DNA of 64,000 nucleotides from an uncultured Prevotellaceae bacterium (GCA_902761905.1 CACWMK010000009.1:1-64000), one strand, 5' to 3'; shown: positions 36,101-45,034, counted from the stretch's first letter. The notes: generated by a model not told the origin, from the letters alone. Made by a program: numbers and translations.

Positions 36101-36673
36101 GTACCTAAGGGGGTGCACGAGATAACTCTTCCTAATGATGAGCATGTGGTTGTGTTTGCTGCTACTTTAGCCAATGATGCGGCTGATGCTATTGCTGCAT
36201 CACCATTGTTCAAAACTTCTATTCTTTCTGCAGCGCATAATATGGCTTCATCGCCCCAACCTCAAATCAACCTTCTGCGTAATGCTAAGATTACTGCTGT
36301 ATCTGGCGAGGTGAATAATAGCGAGCGTGCTGATCTGCTGATGGATGGCGACCCAAACACCAAGTGGTGTGATGCACAGGCTGCGCCTAACTATGTGGCA
36401 TTTGATTTTGGGCAACCTACTACTATCAGTCGCTGGCGCCTGCTGAGTGCTGCTTGCGAGCAGTCGGCTTATATCACACGCACCTGTCTGCTGCAAGGAC
36501 GTAACAGCGAGACTGAGGAATGGCAGACCTTGGATATGTTTGATGGTAATCGCAATAACTATACGGATCGCAACTTCGCTCCTGCAACTGTGCGTTATCT
36601 CCGACTCTTTGTAGTTGCTCCTACGCAGGGTCAGGATTCTGCTGCTCGAATCTACGAATTGGAGGTCTATTAG
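33104..36673 (+). CDS. GH38 alpha-mannosidase with F5/8-type C domain
   Basis: This 1189-residue secreted enzyme releases terminal alpha-mannose. The zinc-site motif DAHLDTQWNWD is near residue 30, the nucleophile is D146 in FLPDCFGFGYTLP, and HQFHDDLTGTSI lies near 365. The C-terminal ~130 residues form an F5/8 type C (discoidin) carbohydrate-binding domain (LLMDGDPNTKWCD...YVAFDFG). ATG 33104 is chosen over TTG 33098. It ends the GH31 operon; with GH76 and GH92-GH125 it gives the locus a clear alpha-mannan character. Confidence 0.92.
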   Translation: MTKRLFILALGIFISLGAIAQPERKAYMVADAHLDTQWNWDVQTTIREYVKHTLDQNLILLKKYPNYIFNFEGAVKYSWMKEYYPLQYAELKRYVANGRWHLTGSSWDANETIVCSPESWLRNILLGQTFYRKEFNTESTDVFLPDCFGFGYTLPTLAAHCGLIGFSSQKLVWRTNPFYEGGKRYPYTIGLWQGIDGSRIMMAHGFGYSERYRDEDLSQNQQLLSEIGESPLNQAYRYYGTGDIGGSPTIASVRAVEKGIVGNGPIKIVSATSDQLYKDYLPFDKHPELPVFDGELPMDVHGNGCYTSQAAMKLYNRQNEHLGDAAERSAVMADWLGVARYPSSTMTETWQRFIWHQFHDDLTGTSIPRAYEFSWNDELLALKKFSDVLTHSVSGVAGKMDTRVAGQPVVVYNNETTPVRAIAQVVLSDNRNYSVADAGGRKVASQIVERDGQRVLMFDAEVPATGMAVYGIKAAGKKNLPAPIAGQTIESSRYKLTVDAYGDVVSLIDKNCNRDLVAPGKSLRLVVFNDCRSEAWPAWEIQKATLDKDPLPVHDSVEISIEPGTLCQTLVIKKKYGESDIVQRIHLYEGNQADRIDFENEVDWRSLNALLKAEFPLSVSNKEATYDIGLGSVRRGNNRDNSFEVYAHEWTDLTNRNGNYGVTLLNDSRYGWDKPNDNTLRLSLLYSPKPGRSYTYQARQDFGHHVFTYSIVGHEGPLDAVNAVRQADRLNSPLRTFYTERHAGSLGKKFSFVTSDNDCVVVRALKRAEVSDEYVIRVYEMNGQSTQKARLTFPAEIIRAVEADGTERTLKKADVDGRSLLVDIKPYSVKTYKVVLAKQKYAETAVQPLVLDYDRHCFSYNEFRSSGNFEGGYSYAAELLPDEGITFGDIPFRFGEKDAASGLTCKGQTIQLPVDKDYRHLYLLAASDRDDRKAAFTIGGKQQTVVVPYYTGFIGQWGHDGHTTGYLKDAEVAWVGNHRHSAEADEPYEFTYMFRICLDVPKGVHEITLPNDEHVVVFAATLANDAADAIAASPLFKTSILSAAHNMASSPQPQINLLRNAKITAVSGEVNNSERADLLMDGDPNTKWCDAQAAPNYVAFDFGQPTTISRWRLLSAACEQSAYITRTCLLQGRNSETEEWQTLDMFDGNRNNYTDRNFAPATVRYLRLFVVAPTQGQDSAARIYELEVY

Positions 36674-36715
36674 CCGCTTAATTGTTAAATAGTTATAATA
36701 CTTTGCAAAAACTTG

Positions 36716-36756
36716 GTACTTTGTTATACAAGGTACTGGGTTTTTGCTTATCTTTG
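36716..36756 (+). promoter_or_regulatory. PadR operator and promoter
   Basis: A near-palindrome GTAC-TTTGTTATACAAG-GTAC spans 36716-36736 and lies just upstream of the -7 box TATCTTTG (36749-36756). The dyad covers the -33 region. PadR proteins commonly repress their own genes by binding such symmetric sites, so autorepression is expected. Confidence 0.65.
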
Positions 36757-36785
36757 CCGCAGAAATCTTTAAATAAGGCAAAGAT

Positions 36786-37136
36786 ATGAATATTGAAAAT
36801 GCAAAGTCACAGATGCGTAAAGGTATGCTTGAGTACTGCGTATTGCTGCTACTCGAGCATCGTCCGTCGTATGCCAGTGACATTATCCAACAACTAAAGA
36901 ATGCGGAGCTGCTAGTGGTAGAGGGGACGCTCTATCCACTGCTAACCCGACTGAAGAACGACGGACTGCTGCAATACGAGTGGCAGGAGTCAACTCAGGG
37001 GCCTCCTCGTAAGTACTATGCCCTCAGCAAAGAGGGCGTAAAATTCCTGGAAGGTCTGGATACAGCCTGGACGGAACTCTCAAACACTATTAATTATCTT
37101 AAAAACGTTACACCTAAATTATTAGAATCAAAATGA
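36786..37136 (+). CDS. PadR-family transcriptional regulator
   Basis: This 116-residue winged-helix protein matches PadR: RKGMLEYCVLLLLEHRPSYA, then the wing and recognition region LLVVEGTLYPLLTRLKNDGL and GPPRKYYALSKEG. It overlaps the next gene by 4 bp (ATGA), a typical coupled repressor-target pair in Bacteroidota. It probably responds to envelope stress or a small ligand, by family analogy only. Confidence 0.92.
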   Translation: MNIENAKSQMRKGMLEYCVLLLLEHRPSYASDIIQQLKNAELLVVEGTLYPLLTRLKNDGLLQYEWQESTQGPPRKYYALSKEGVKFLEGLDTAWTELSNTINYLKNVTPKLLESK

Positions 37137-38713
37137 AAAAGAATATTACTATCAATCTTTGTGGGCGCCTGTTTCAGATAGATGAAGATGCTTACGAACT
37201 GTTGCAGCAGTATATCAACTCACTTCGCTCGTCGTTTGGCAAGCAAGAAGGGGGCGATGAAATAGTAGATGATATCGAAGCCCGTATTGCAGAACTTTTC
37301 GAAGAGTTGCGTCAGCAGGGCATCGAGGCTATTACTATCGAACACGTCAAGGACATCATTACTCGCATCGGCAAACCAGAAGAGCTTACTGGCGAGGAAG
37401 CGCAGAAGACAGAAAGCAAAGGGAATAATTGGGAAGAACAGGCCCGTTCGGCTGGTCAGAAGATATATGAGAATGTACGCGAGCGTACTGCAGGCAAAAA
37501 GCTGTATCGCAATCCTAAGGACAAGATGCTGGCGGGTGTGCTTTCAGGTATAGCCGTGTATACCAATACAGATCCTATCATCTGGCGACTGCTTATCGTG
37601 CTGTTCACCATGTGTTATGGTGTGGGACTCTTTATTTATATCGTTCTGGCTCTTGTGATACCTGAAGCCAAGACTCCTGAACAGTTGCTGCAGATGGAGG
37701 GAAAGGATGTAACTCCGCAAAACCTGGCCGATGTGGTGGTTGAGAACGAGAAACAACCTGTTCAGCGTCGTAGTTTGTTAGGTTTGCTGGTATCATTCCT
37801 GCTGAAGATTGTTATCAGCTTTGTTGTGATTATCTCTACCATTATCTGCTTCGCCCTGTTCATCGGCTTCTTGTTCGCTTTGATTGCAACAGTTTGTGGT
37901 TTGGTATTACCGCTGAACAGCACCATTCCGTTCAGTCTCAGTTCGATGGGACTGGCAGGGGCTTGGATACATAATCCTAAGATTCTTGGCATATTTGTCA
38001 TTGCTTTCTTCCTTGTGCTGCTCATCCCTATCTATGGCATCACTCACATGATATTGTCGCTTACAGGCAAGATTCGTCCAATGGGTGTTGATCAGCGCAT
38101 CATCTGGATTTTCCTATGGGTAGTTGCTGTATGTACAGCTGTTCCATTGGGATTCACCATTGCTGAGTATCATAATGAGTATATTTATGAGCGTCACGAT
38201 GATGACTGGAAAGTTACGTATCAAGGTGTAAAGATGGACTCAGAGGATGCTGATTTTCTGCGCCAAGGAGACTGGAACCTGATTAAGGCTGAGAACTGTG
38301 ATCATTATACCTACAGGGGGTATTATAATGGCAATCACAACATGCGATTCATGGATGTGCATAATGAGAATTGCGAAGAGGTGTTTCAGGCTGAGCGCAA
38401 GGAGGCTGTAGAACCAGGTGTATATCGACTGGAATGTGCGGTCAGAACAGAGGGACCTGGTCCTTGTATTTATGCCCATGGCGATAGTGTTAAGCTAAAG
38501 TCGATGCCTGTTTGTGAAAACCAGGAAGGAAGACCTGATATGGGTTGGGTTGACGTTAGTATCGATAATATCGTTGTTTCTGGCGATTCGATTGCATACG
38601 GTGTGTCTAGTGTCGAAAGCTTTACTGGTAAGCCTTGCAGAGCCCAATGGTTCTCAGCTACTGACTTTAAGCTGACACGTACTGGCGATCTTCCAAAGAT
38701 GAAGAAGAGATAA
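37133..38713 (+). CDS. PspC-domain membrane protein
   Basis: This 526-residue protein starts with an approximately 100-residue cytoplasmic domain (ITINLCGRLFQIDEDAYELL, IADIEARIAEL-like segment). A PspC domain follows (KLYRNPKDKMLAGVLSGIAV and its membrane segment). Further membrane helices lie between about 215 and 345, and the C-terminal ~150 residues are a soluble region. PspC homologues monitor envelope stress. Coupling to PadR suggests that the two form a stress-response unit. Confidence 0.85.
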   Translation: MKKNITINLCGRLFQIDEDAYELLQQYINSLRSSFGKQEGGDEIVDDIEARIAELFEELRQQGIEAITIEHVKDIITRIGKPEELTGEEAQKTESKGNNWEEQARSAGQKIYENVRERTAGKKLYRNPKDKMLAGVLSGIAVYTNTDPIIWRLLIVLFTMCYGVGLFIYIVLALVIPEAKTPEQLLQMEGKDVTPQNLADVVVENEKQPVQRRSLLGLLVSFLLKIVISFVVIISTIICFALFIGFLFALIATVCGLVLPLNSTIPFSLSSMGLAGAWIHNPKILGIFVIAFFLVLLIPIYGITHMILSLTGKIRPMGVDQRIIWIFLWVVAVCTAVPLGFTIAEYHNEYIYERHDDDWKVTYQGVKMDSEDADFLRQGDWNLIKAENCDHYTYRGYYNGNHNMRFMDVHNENCEEVFQAERKEAVEPGVYRLECAVRTEGPGPCIYAHGDSVKLKSMPVCENQEGRPDMGWVDVSIDNIVVSGDSIAYGVSSVESFTGKPCRAQWFSATDFKLTRTGDLPKMKKR

Positions 38714-38787
38714 AAAAATGTTCCCAGCGTGGGAACTGTTCATTCCCAGCGTGGGAACATTCAGTTCCCTTGCTGGGAACATTTTTT
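38713..38787. terminator. Three-hairpin bidirectional terminator
   Basis: A 16-bp perfect outer inverted repeat (38713-38728 with 38772-38787) encloses tandem TTCCCAGCGTGGGAA palindromes, so the RNA can fold as three side-by-side hairpins or one long stem. A6 and T6 ends give terminators in both directions. It separates the convergent PspC and GH92-GH125 genes. Confidence 0.85.
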
Positions 38788-38804
38788 CATAACCAATATA
38801 ACTT

Positions 38805-41800
38805 TTATCTAATACTATTCAACAAGTCAAGTTTGCCATCATTTACCAGTTTTATGATCAGTTCGCCAAACAGCGTGTTCTGCCAGGCAAACCAATCGCG
38901 AGTGTAGTTCGATGCATCATCCTTGTGGAAACTCTCGTGGATGAATCCCTTGCCGGCATCTGTTTTCATCAGCATCTCAATGCACCATTTTATCTCTGCA
39001 TCGTTCTGGCTGGTGAATGCCTTCATCATGATTGACATTGGCCAAGGCATATCGTAGCCGATGTGTGGACCACCAATGCCCTCGCCGGCCTTGCCGCGGA
39101 AGAAGTAAGGATTATCCTCGCTCCATACAAAGCGGCGTGTGTTCTGATAGATGGGGTCGTCGATGTCGACATCGCCCAGATATGGCATAGCCAGTAGGCT
39201 TGGCACATTAGCATCGTCCATCAGAACCTGATTGCCGAAACCATCAACCTCGTAGGCATAAATAGGACCATACTTGGGATGATTGTTGATGGCATACTTG
39301 TGTAGGGCATCGCTTACTTCTACAGCTAAGTCGGTGCACTGCTTGGCCAAATCGGTGCGATGGTTAACCTTCTCGAGCATTTCTGCTGCCTTTTTAAGAG
39401 AGGTAACTGCCATGAAGTTTGATGGAATTAGGAATAGGAGTGTGGTGGCATCGTCAGACGGACGGAAGGTTGAGGCAATCAGTCCTACGGGCTTAACGGG
39501 GGCTCCCCAGCCGCCATTGCTCACTGTGTCGAGGGCGCGATCGGTCTTGCGAAGGAACTGGTATGAGCCGCGTCCGTCTTTGCGCTGCTGATCGCGGAAG
39601 GTGCGCAGAACGTTCTGCATGGCCTTTATCCACTCATAGCCCAGCACGCTGTTGTCGCCAGTTGTCTGCCAATATTCGTACAACAGACGTAGTACATAGC
39701 AGAGGGAGTCTATCTCCCATTTGCGCTCGTGCAACTCTGGTTTCATACCTGTGTCGCTCATCCATTCGCCATCAGGACGAGGCTCCTTGTTGAATGCGTT
39801 GGCGTAAGGATCGATGTTGATGCACTTGAGTTGGCGAAGGATAACGCCTGCCAGCATCTTCTTAAGTTTTTCGTCCTTTTTAGCCAGTTTGACGTATGGC
39901 CAAACCTGAGCACCAGAGTCGCGCAACCACATGGCGTGGATATCGCCTGTATAGACAAAGGTGTCAGGATTTCCCTCAGCATCTTCTTCATAATGCACAG
40001 TTGTATCGAGTGTGTTGGGGAAACAGTTAGTGAACATCCAAGCCAATCGTGCATTGGTAAGCAGACTGGCTACGCGCTTAATCTCATCTTCGATAGCCTC
40101 AGAGCGGAACAAACGATAGGCTTCGGCTGGACGGTTCGATGGTCGCACGATGGCATCTGCCTTGCATACCTCTTTCTTTGGCTTGACGGGCTTTAGTTTT
40201 GGTATGGCTATTTCTGTTGAGAAAGAGTAGGGCAGGCTTGACGTCTGAGTGCCACGTTGGAGATTTGGCTTGGCTGCCATTCGATAGGTGATGCTTCCGC
40301 CTGCCAACAGATCCTTGTGCTCGATGTAGTTCTTGTCGTAGATGGTCCCATTCATGGTCATCTCGTTTACGTAGTAGTTCTCTGCATTATTGCCATCGGC
40401 ATTTATCACCATGGTTTTGCCTTTGGGCAAATGCAAGGTTACACGCTTAAAGTAAGGTGTGCCAAGCGCATACTGACCAGAACCTGGACAGACAGGATAA
40501 AAGCCAAGTGACGAGAATACGTACCAAGCTGATGTTTGTCCGTTGTCCTCATCGCCACAATATCCATCAGGTGTGGCCTGATACAGTCGGTCCATAACTT
40601 GACGAACCCAATACTGAGCCTTCCACGGTTCGCCTGCCCAGTCGTACAGATAAATCATGTGCTGTATGGGCTGGTTTCCATGGGCATAGTTGCCCATGTT
40701 CATAATCTGCATCTCACGAATTTCATGAATTACAGCACCATAATAGCTTTCGTCAAATACTGGTGGCACATTGAACACAGAGTCGAGCATGGCCACAAAG
40801 TTGTAGCGACCACCCATCAGTTTCATCAGTCCTGCTGGGTCGTGGAATACTGACCATGTGTAGTGCCAGGCATTTCCTTCAGTAAAGGCATCACCCCATT
40901 TCAGAGGATTGAATGGACTCTGAAATGTGCCGTCTTCATTGCGCCCACGCATTAAGTTGGTCTCCTTGTCGAAAACCTTCTGATAGTTCATAGCACGCTC
41001 CATATATGGTTTTAGTTCTTTCTTAGATTTGCCAAGTGCCTGTCCTAAGCGGTATATGCACCAGTCGTCGTAAGCATATTCCAGCGTGCGAGCCACACTC
41101 TCGTTGATGCCCACATTATAAGGTACATAGCCTAGGCGGTTATAGTATTCATACCCCAAACGGCCTGTGCTCGACACTTGTGGGTGAACAGCGTTGGCAC
41201 CATGCTTTACTGCCTGCCACAAGGTTTCTACATCATAACCACGCATGCCTTTAAGATAAGCATCGGCTACTACTGACGCAGAGTTGTTGCCTACCATGCA
41301 TCCGCGATGGCCAGGACTAGCCCATTCTGGAAGGAAACCACTTTCCTTATAGGTGTTTACCAGTCCCTCCTGCATCTGCTGGCTCATTTCTGGATATATC
41401 AGATTGAGTAGCGGAAAGAGTGAACGGAAGGTATCCCAAAAGCCTGTATCTGTGAACAATCGGCCTGGGTGTACTTTGCCGTCGTATGGACTGTAGTGTA
41501 CAATTTCACCTGCCTGATTTACCTCATGAAACATACGAGGATAGAGCACAGAACGATAAAGACACGAATAGAACGTGCGCAGATGATCTATGTTAGCATC
41601 CTCAACTTCTATTCGTCCTAGAATGTTGTTCCAACGTTCACGACCGTCGCGACAAACTGTATCAAACGAACGACCAATGACCTCTTTAAGATTCTGGTGT
41701 GCTTGATCTGCACTGATGAATGAGGAGGCTACACGCAGTGTGACCACCTCGCCGCGTACTGTTTGGAATCCAACTACAGCACCAGCATGCTCACCCTTAA

Positions 41801-42482
41801 ATTCGCGTTGTCCATTCTGTATCTTTCCGTTTGCTACAGTAGAGATGAATGTAAATGGCTTATCACTCTCTATCACAAAGAAATTCTTAAACCCTTCAGG
41901 TACTCCGCCACTATTCTTGGTAGTATAACCCTCTATGTGGCGATCGTCAACGATGCGTACCATCGAACCTTGATCGAAAGCATCTATTACGATGCGTGAT
42001 TCTTTCGAGTTGGGATAGGTGAATTGCATAACTGCAGCACGCTCTGTAGGTGTGACCTCGGCTGTAATGTCGTAATCTGCCAGATACACCTTATAATAAT
42101 AGGGACGGGCCGTTTCTGCCTTGTGTGAGAACCATGAAGCGCGTTTGTCCTCATCAAACACGGTGCCTATAGTTGGCATGATGGCAAACTGACCATAGTC
42201 GTTTATCCATGGTGAAGGCTGGTGTGTCTGCTTCAAACCGCGAATTTTTTCTGCATTGTAGGTATAGGCCCATCCGTCGCCCATCTTTCCTGTCTGTGGC
42301 ATCCAGAAGTTCATGCCCCATGGCAGTGCAATGGCAGGGTAGGTGTTACCTGTTGAAAGTGCATGGTTGGACTGTGTTCCTACCAGAGTGTTTACATAAT
42401 CCACAGGTAAAGCAGTAGCCACAGCACAGCCTCCAAAGAGTAATGCAACAGTCAATAGAGTCTGTCTAAGATTCTTTTTCAT
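38805..42482 (-). CDS. GH92-GH125 fusion: two alpha-mannosidases in one protein
   Basis: The 1225-residue protein joins two complete enzymes after a signal peptide. The N-terminal part (about 25-745) is GH92, with SYxPFDGKVHPG-type barrel motifs, GNQPIQHMIYLYDWAGEP and the catalytic block GDEDNGQTSAWYVFSSLGFY. A proline/lysine-rich linker (PKLKPVKPKKE) follows. From about 775 the rest is GH125, with DIHAMWLRDSGAQVWPY, GGPHIGYDMPW and FIHESFHKDDASNYTRDW. GH92 enzymes usually remove alpha-1,2/1,3/1,4/1,6-mannose and need calcium; GH125 removes alpha-1,6-mannose. The frame is continuous, so this is not a sequencing join. It follows the DUF4965 gene by 12 bp. Confidence 0.93.
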   Translation of the reverse strand: MKKNLRQTLLTVALLFGGCAVATALPVDYVNTLVGTQSNHALSTGNTYPAIALPWGMNFWMPQTGKMGDGWAYTYNAEKIRGLKQTHQPSPWINDYGQFAIMPTIGTVFDEDKRASWFSHKAETARPYYYKVYLADYDITAEVTPTERAAVMQFTYPNSKESRIVIDAFDQGSMVRIVDDRHIEGYTTKNSGGVPEGFKNFFVIESDKPFTFISTVANGKIQNGQREFKGEHAGAVVGFQTVRGEVVTLRVASSFISADQAHQNLKEVIGRSFDTVCRDGRERWNNILGRIEVEDANIDHLRTFYSCLYRSVLYPRMFHEVNQAGEIVHYSPYDGKVHPGRLFTDTGFWDTFRSLFPLLNLIYPEMSQQMQEGLVNTYKESGFLPEWASPGHRGCMVGNNSASVVADAYLKGMRGYDVETLWQAVKHGANAVHPQVSSTGRLGYEYYNRLGYVPYNVGINESVARTLEYAYDDWCIYRLGQALGKSKKELKPYMERAMNYQKVFDKETNLMRGRNEDGTFQSPFNPLKWGDAFTEGNAWHYTWSVFHDPAGLMKLMGGRYNFVAMLDSVFNVPPVFDESYYGAVIHEIREMQIMNMGNYAHGNQPIQHMIYLYDWAGEPWKAQYWVRQVMDRLYQATPDGYCGDEDNGQTSAWYVFSSLGFYPVCPGSGQYALGTPYFKRVTLHLPKGKTMVINADGNNAENYYVNEMTMNGTIYDKNYIEHKDLLAGGSITYRMAAKPNLQRGTQTSSLPYSFSTEIAIPKLKPVKPKKEVCKADAIVRPSNRPAEAYRLFRSEAIEDEIKRVASLLTNARLAWMFTNCFPNTLDTTVHYEEDAEGNPDTFVYTGDIHAMWLRDSGAQVWPYVKLAKKDEKLKKMLAGVILRQLKCINIDPYANAFNKEPRPDGEWMSDTGMKPELHERKWEIDSLCYVLRLLYEYWQTTGDNSVLGYEWIKAMQNVLRTFRDQQRKDGRGSYQFLRKTDRALDTVSNGGWGAPVKPVGLIASTFRPSDDATTLLFLIPSNFMAVTSLKKAAEMLEKVNHRTDLAKQCTDLAVEVSDALHKYAINNHPKYGPIYAYEVDGFGNQVLMDDANVPSLLAMPYLGDVDIDDPIYQNTRRFVWSEDNPYFFRGKAGEGIGGPHIGYDMPWPMSIMMKAFTSQNDAEIKWCIEMLMKTDAGKGFIHESFHKDDASNYTRDWFAWQNTLFGELIIKLVNDGKLDLLNSIR

Positions 42483-42494
42483 ACTAATTATTCA

Positions 42495-44993
42495 TTACTT
42501 TACTAATAATCTCATCCAATAACCACCAAGCACAGATCGTGCCTTGAATCCAACCATCAGTCCTGTTTTTGTGTCGTGCCAGTCGCTGGTTGGAACGCGC
42601 GATTCTGTCTCATTCATGTATTTGTATATAGGCTCTACAAACTTTAGGAAAGAGTCCTTGTCGTTGGCCATAGCTGCAGTCCACATTATCCAATCGGTTT
42701 TGGTGTAGTCCTTGCGTACATCAAGGGGTAGTCCAAAAGCGTTTTGCTGCTTAAGATAGTAGTTTATCTCGCGTTGCATCACCTCATCACCAAAAAGATT
42801 GGTGTTCCATAGTTTGTCCCATATCATATTGTATTTCTGACTCCATGTGTTCTCGCGATCGAAGGCTAATTTATAGTGGTCGCCTTCGTGTGCATCAGCT
42901 TCCCATTTCTTGGCCATCTGGTGTGCACGGCTCATATAGCGGTCGGCAGTAGCGTTGTCGCCCTTGATGCGAGCCATAATGGCATATCCTGCCACACCCA
43001 TAATTGCTTTTACTGATAGGTTACAGTTGTGGGGCCAGTGACCAGCAAAATCATCTGTACACAACTGGTTTGATGGATCTTGTCCGTTCTCCACCAGATA
43101 GTCGGTCCACTGTGTCAGTATATTCCAGTATGGTTTAACATAATCAATGTTGCCATCCTGGATACAAAGTTGCGCAGCCAGTGTCAGCATGTTACCAGCT
43201 TCTTCGATAGGCATATCGCCACCATAAACCTGTCCGTTGGCAATAGGGTAGGTACCAAGGTCGTGTGCAGCAAAGGACTTGGTCCAACGGCCAGAGCGAC
43301 TGTACTCAAAGATACTGGTCATCATGGCCTTCTGCAGGTCAGGGTTGTATGCCAGGAAGAGTGGGGCAGATGGATAAGTCAGGTCAACTGTGTTTACACA
43401 ACCATTAGAGTTGTTCTCCTTAGAGAAGTAGAGCAGATGTCCCTCGTTATCCTCAAACAACTTGTGGGCTGCCAATACATGACGATAAACGCCTGATAGA
43501 ATCTCTGCATACTGGGTGTTACCTACGCGCAGGGCGTCATCGTAGATCTGTTTGTCCATCGCACGGCATCGCTCCATGATGCTCTTATAGTTACGATTCA
43601 ATTTGTTGAATGCATCAAAGATGTCAACCTTACCGCCATGTGCCCAGTAAGCCTTGTAGCGGTGGTACATGTATTCTATATCCTCTACCTCGTCGTAACC
43701 TATCAGCGAGAACGATGACTGAGGCTGTTGGTCAACTTTGCCAAAGTCGTGAACATAAGCCAGTACGGGAATATCGTTCTGACGATATGCACGTATATTC
43801 TGCTGTCCACATCCCAACTGTCCTTTACTAAGGAAACCGTTGATGATGTTGTTATAGCTGTCGAGTGCCACCTTTCCGTTGAAATCAGCAACATACAGGT
43901 AGCCCCAGTCGATACCGATACCATCACCCTTTTTGGCCAGTATAGGCTGATCGATGGTACCTGTCTTAAGATACTTCACCCCATTTACTGATACAACTGA
44001 CGACTCTGTGGGCTGATGAGGCTTGTTGGTTGCGATAAGTGGACTTGCCAGTAGCGCAAACTGTACATCGTGTTTCTTGCGATCCAGACTCTTTACCTGA
44101 TACGAAATGTAGGAGACAGGTGTAGAGAGCAAGTCGAGATCGTTGATAAGCATTGGCGATGTGAATACTACATCTAGTGCCACAGGTCCACAGTTAAATG
44201 TGTAGTAAGTCGATGTAGCCATTACGTCAACACTGTTCTGGACGGCAGTCTTTACCGATGTGGCTTCTATTCCCACGTTGGCATAGAGTCCGAAGTCAGC
44301 ATAAGCACCGCCAGTGTTGTTGTACACATGGAAAGCCATTACGTTGCGCCCCTCGTGTAATAGTTGCTTTTGCTTGGCGTCCAGATGTACTGACTCGCCA
44401 AACACAGCGTCCATTCTTCCCTTTCCAATCAGCGTGCCGTTGATATATAGTTCGCATGCATCATCGTGCGAGAATAAGGCATATAGGTCGCCACGCAGGT
44501 CTTCGGCCGTAAGGTTTACTTCGCGACGGATGTAGATGTCGCTATGTTCTTTCGACCATCCTGTCTGGATGTTGTCGCCAGCATTGCCAAATGCGGCACG
44601 ACCAGTGCGCCAGTTGGCGGCAGCAAAATCAGGTGCCTGCCAGCCATCGGCTTGTGGATTCTCTGTGTATTTGGCCTCCCAATTGCTTTCGTCGCTCATA
44701 GGGGCTAATGCTTTAAGCACCTTGTACTCTTTGTCGCCCATGAATCGATAGGTGGTGCCGTCAACTCGCAGCAGTCCTTCCAGCGGTTTCTCGTCGTCGG
44801 TCCACAGACGTGTGTTGCCATCTGTCAGTTTATCGTAAGGCGACCAAATTGAAAAATACGGATCGTTAACCACTAAAGGAACTGAAGGCAGTCTGAGTGC
44901 CGTTTGTTTGTAGGGTTTGAACAGTTCTGTTTGGGCAAAGGCGCAGGTAACGGCCAGTGCCATACCTAATAAGGTTGTTAATTTCTTTTGCAT
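42495..44993 (-). CDS. Glutaminase A-like DUF4964/DUF5127/DUF4965/DUF1793 protein
   Basis: This 832-residue exported protein has the domain order of GtaA-type proteins: an N-terminal DUF4964 segment (FKPYKQTALRLPSVPLVVND), a beta-sandwich insert, DUF5127 and an alpha/alpha-barrel DUF4965/DUF1793 region (NGCVNTVDLTYPSAPLFLAY, GGDMPIEEAGNMLTLAAQL, WTKSFAAHDLGTYPIANGQ). Fungal GtaA hydrolyses glutamine, but in Bacteroidota these genes occur next to glycosidases and the true substrate is uncertain. It leads the operon with the GH92-GH125 gene. Confidence 0.82.
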   Translation of the reverse strand: MQKKLTTLLGMALAVTCAFAQTELFKPYKQTALRLPSVPLVVNDPYFSIWSPYDKLTDGNTRLWTDDEKPLEGLLRVDGTTYRFMGDKEYKVLKALAPMSDESNWEAKYTENPQADGWQAPDFAAANWRTGRAAFGNAGDNIQTGWSKEHSDIYIRREVNLTAEDLRGDLYALFSHDDACELYINGTLIGKGRMDAVFGESVHLDAKQKQLLHEGRNVMAFHVYNNTGGAYADFGLYANVGIEATSVKTAVQNSVDVMATSTYYTFNCGPVALDVVFTSPMLINDLDLLSTPVSYISYQVKSLDRKKHDVQFALLASPLIATNKPHQPTESSVVSVNGVKYLKTGTIDQPILAKKGDGIGIDWGYLYVADFNGKVALDSYNNIINGFLSKGQLGCGQQNIRAYRQNDIPVLAYVHDFGKVDQQPQSSFSLIGYDEVEDIEYMYHRYKAYWAHGGKVDIFDAFNKLNRNYKSIMERCRAMDKQIYDDALRVGNTQYAEILSGVYRHVLAAHKLFEDNEGHLLYFSKENNSNGCVNTVDLTYPSAPLFLAYNPDLQKAMMTSIFEYSRSGRWTKSFAAHDLGTYPIANGQVYGGDMPIEEAGNMLTLAAQLCIQDGNIDYVKPYWNILTQWTDYLVENGQDPSNQLCTDDFAGHWPHNCNLSVKAIMGVAGYAIMARIKGDNATADRYMSRAHQMAKKWEADAHEGDHYKLAFDRENTWSQKYNMIWDKLWNTNLFGDEVMQREINYYLKQQNAFGLPLDVRKDYTKTDWIMWTAAMANDKDSFLKFVEPIYKYMNETESRVPTSDWHDTKTGLMVGFKARSVLGGYWMRLLVK

Positions 44994-45034
44994 ACTAAGA
45001 TTTTAATTATTGCGTTATATATAGTAAGTCGGCT

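Noticed and set aside
38805..42482. The GH92-GH125 fusion as an assembly artefact
   Set aside because: The frame is continuous through a plausible linker, with no stop, start or terminator between the two halves; both halves keep their catalytic motifs.
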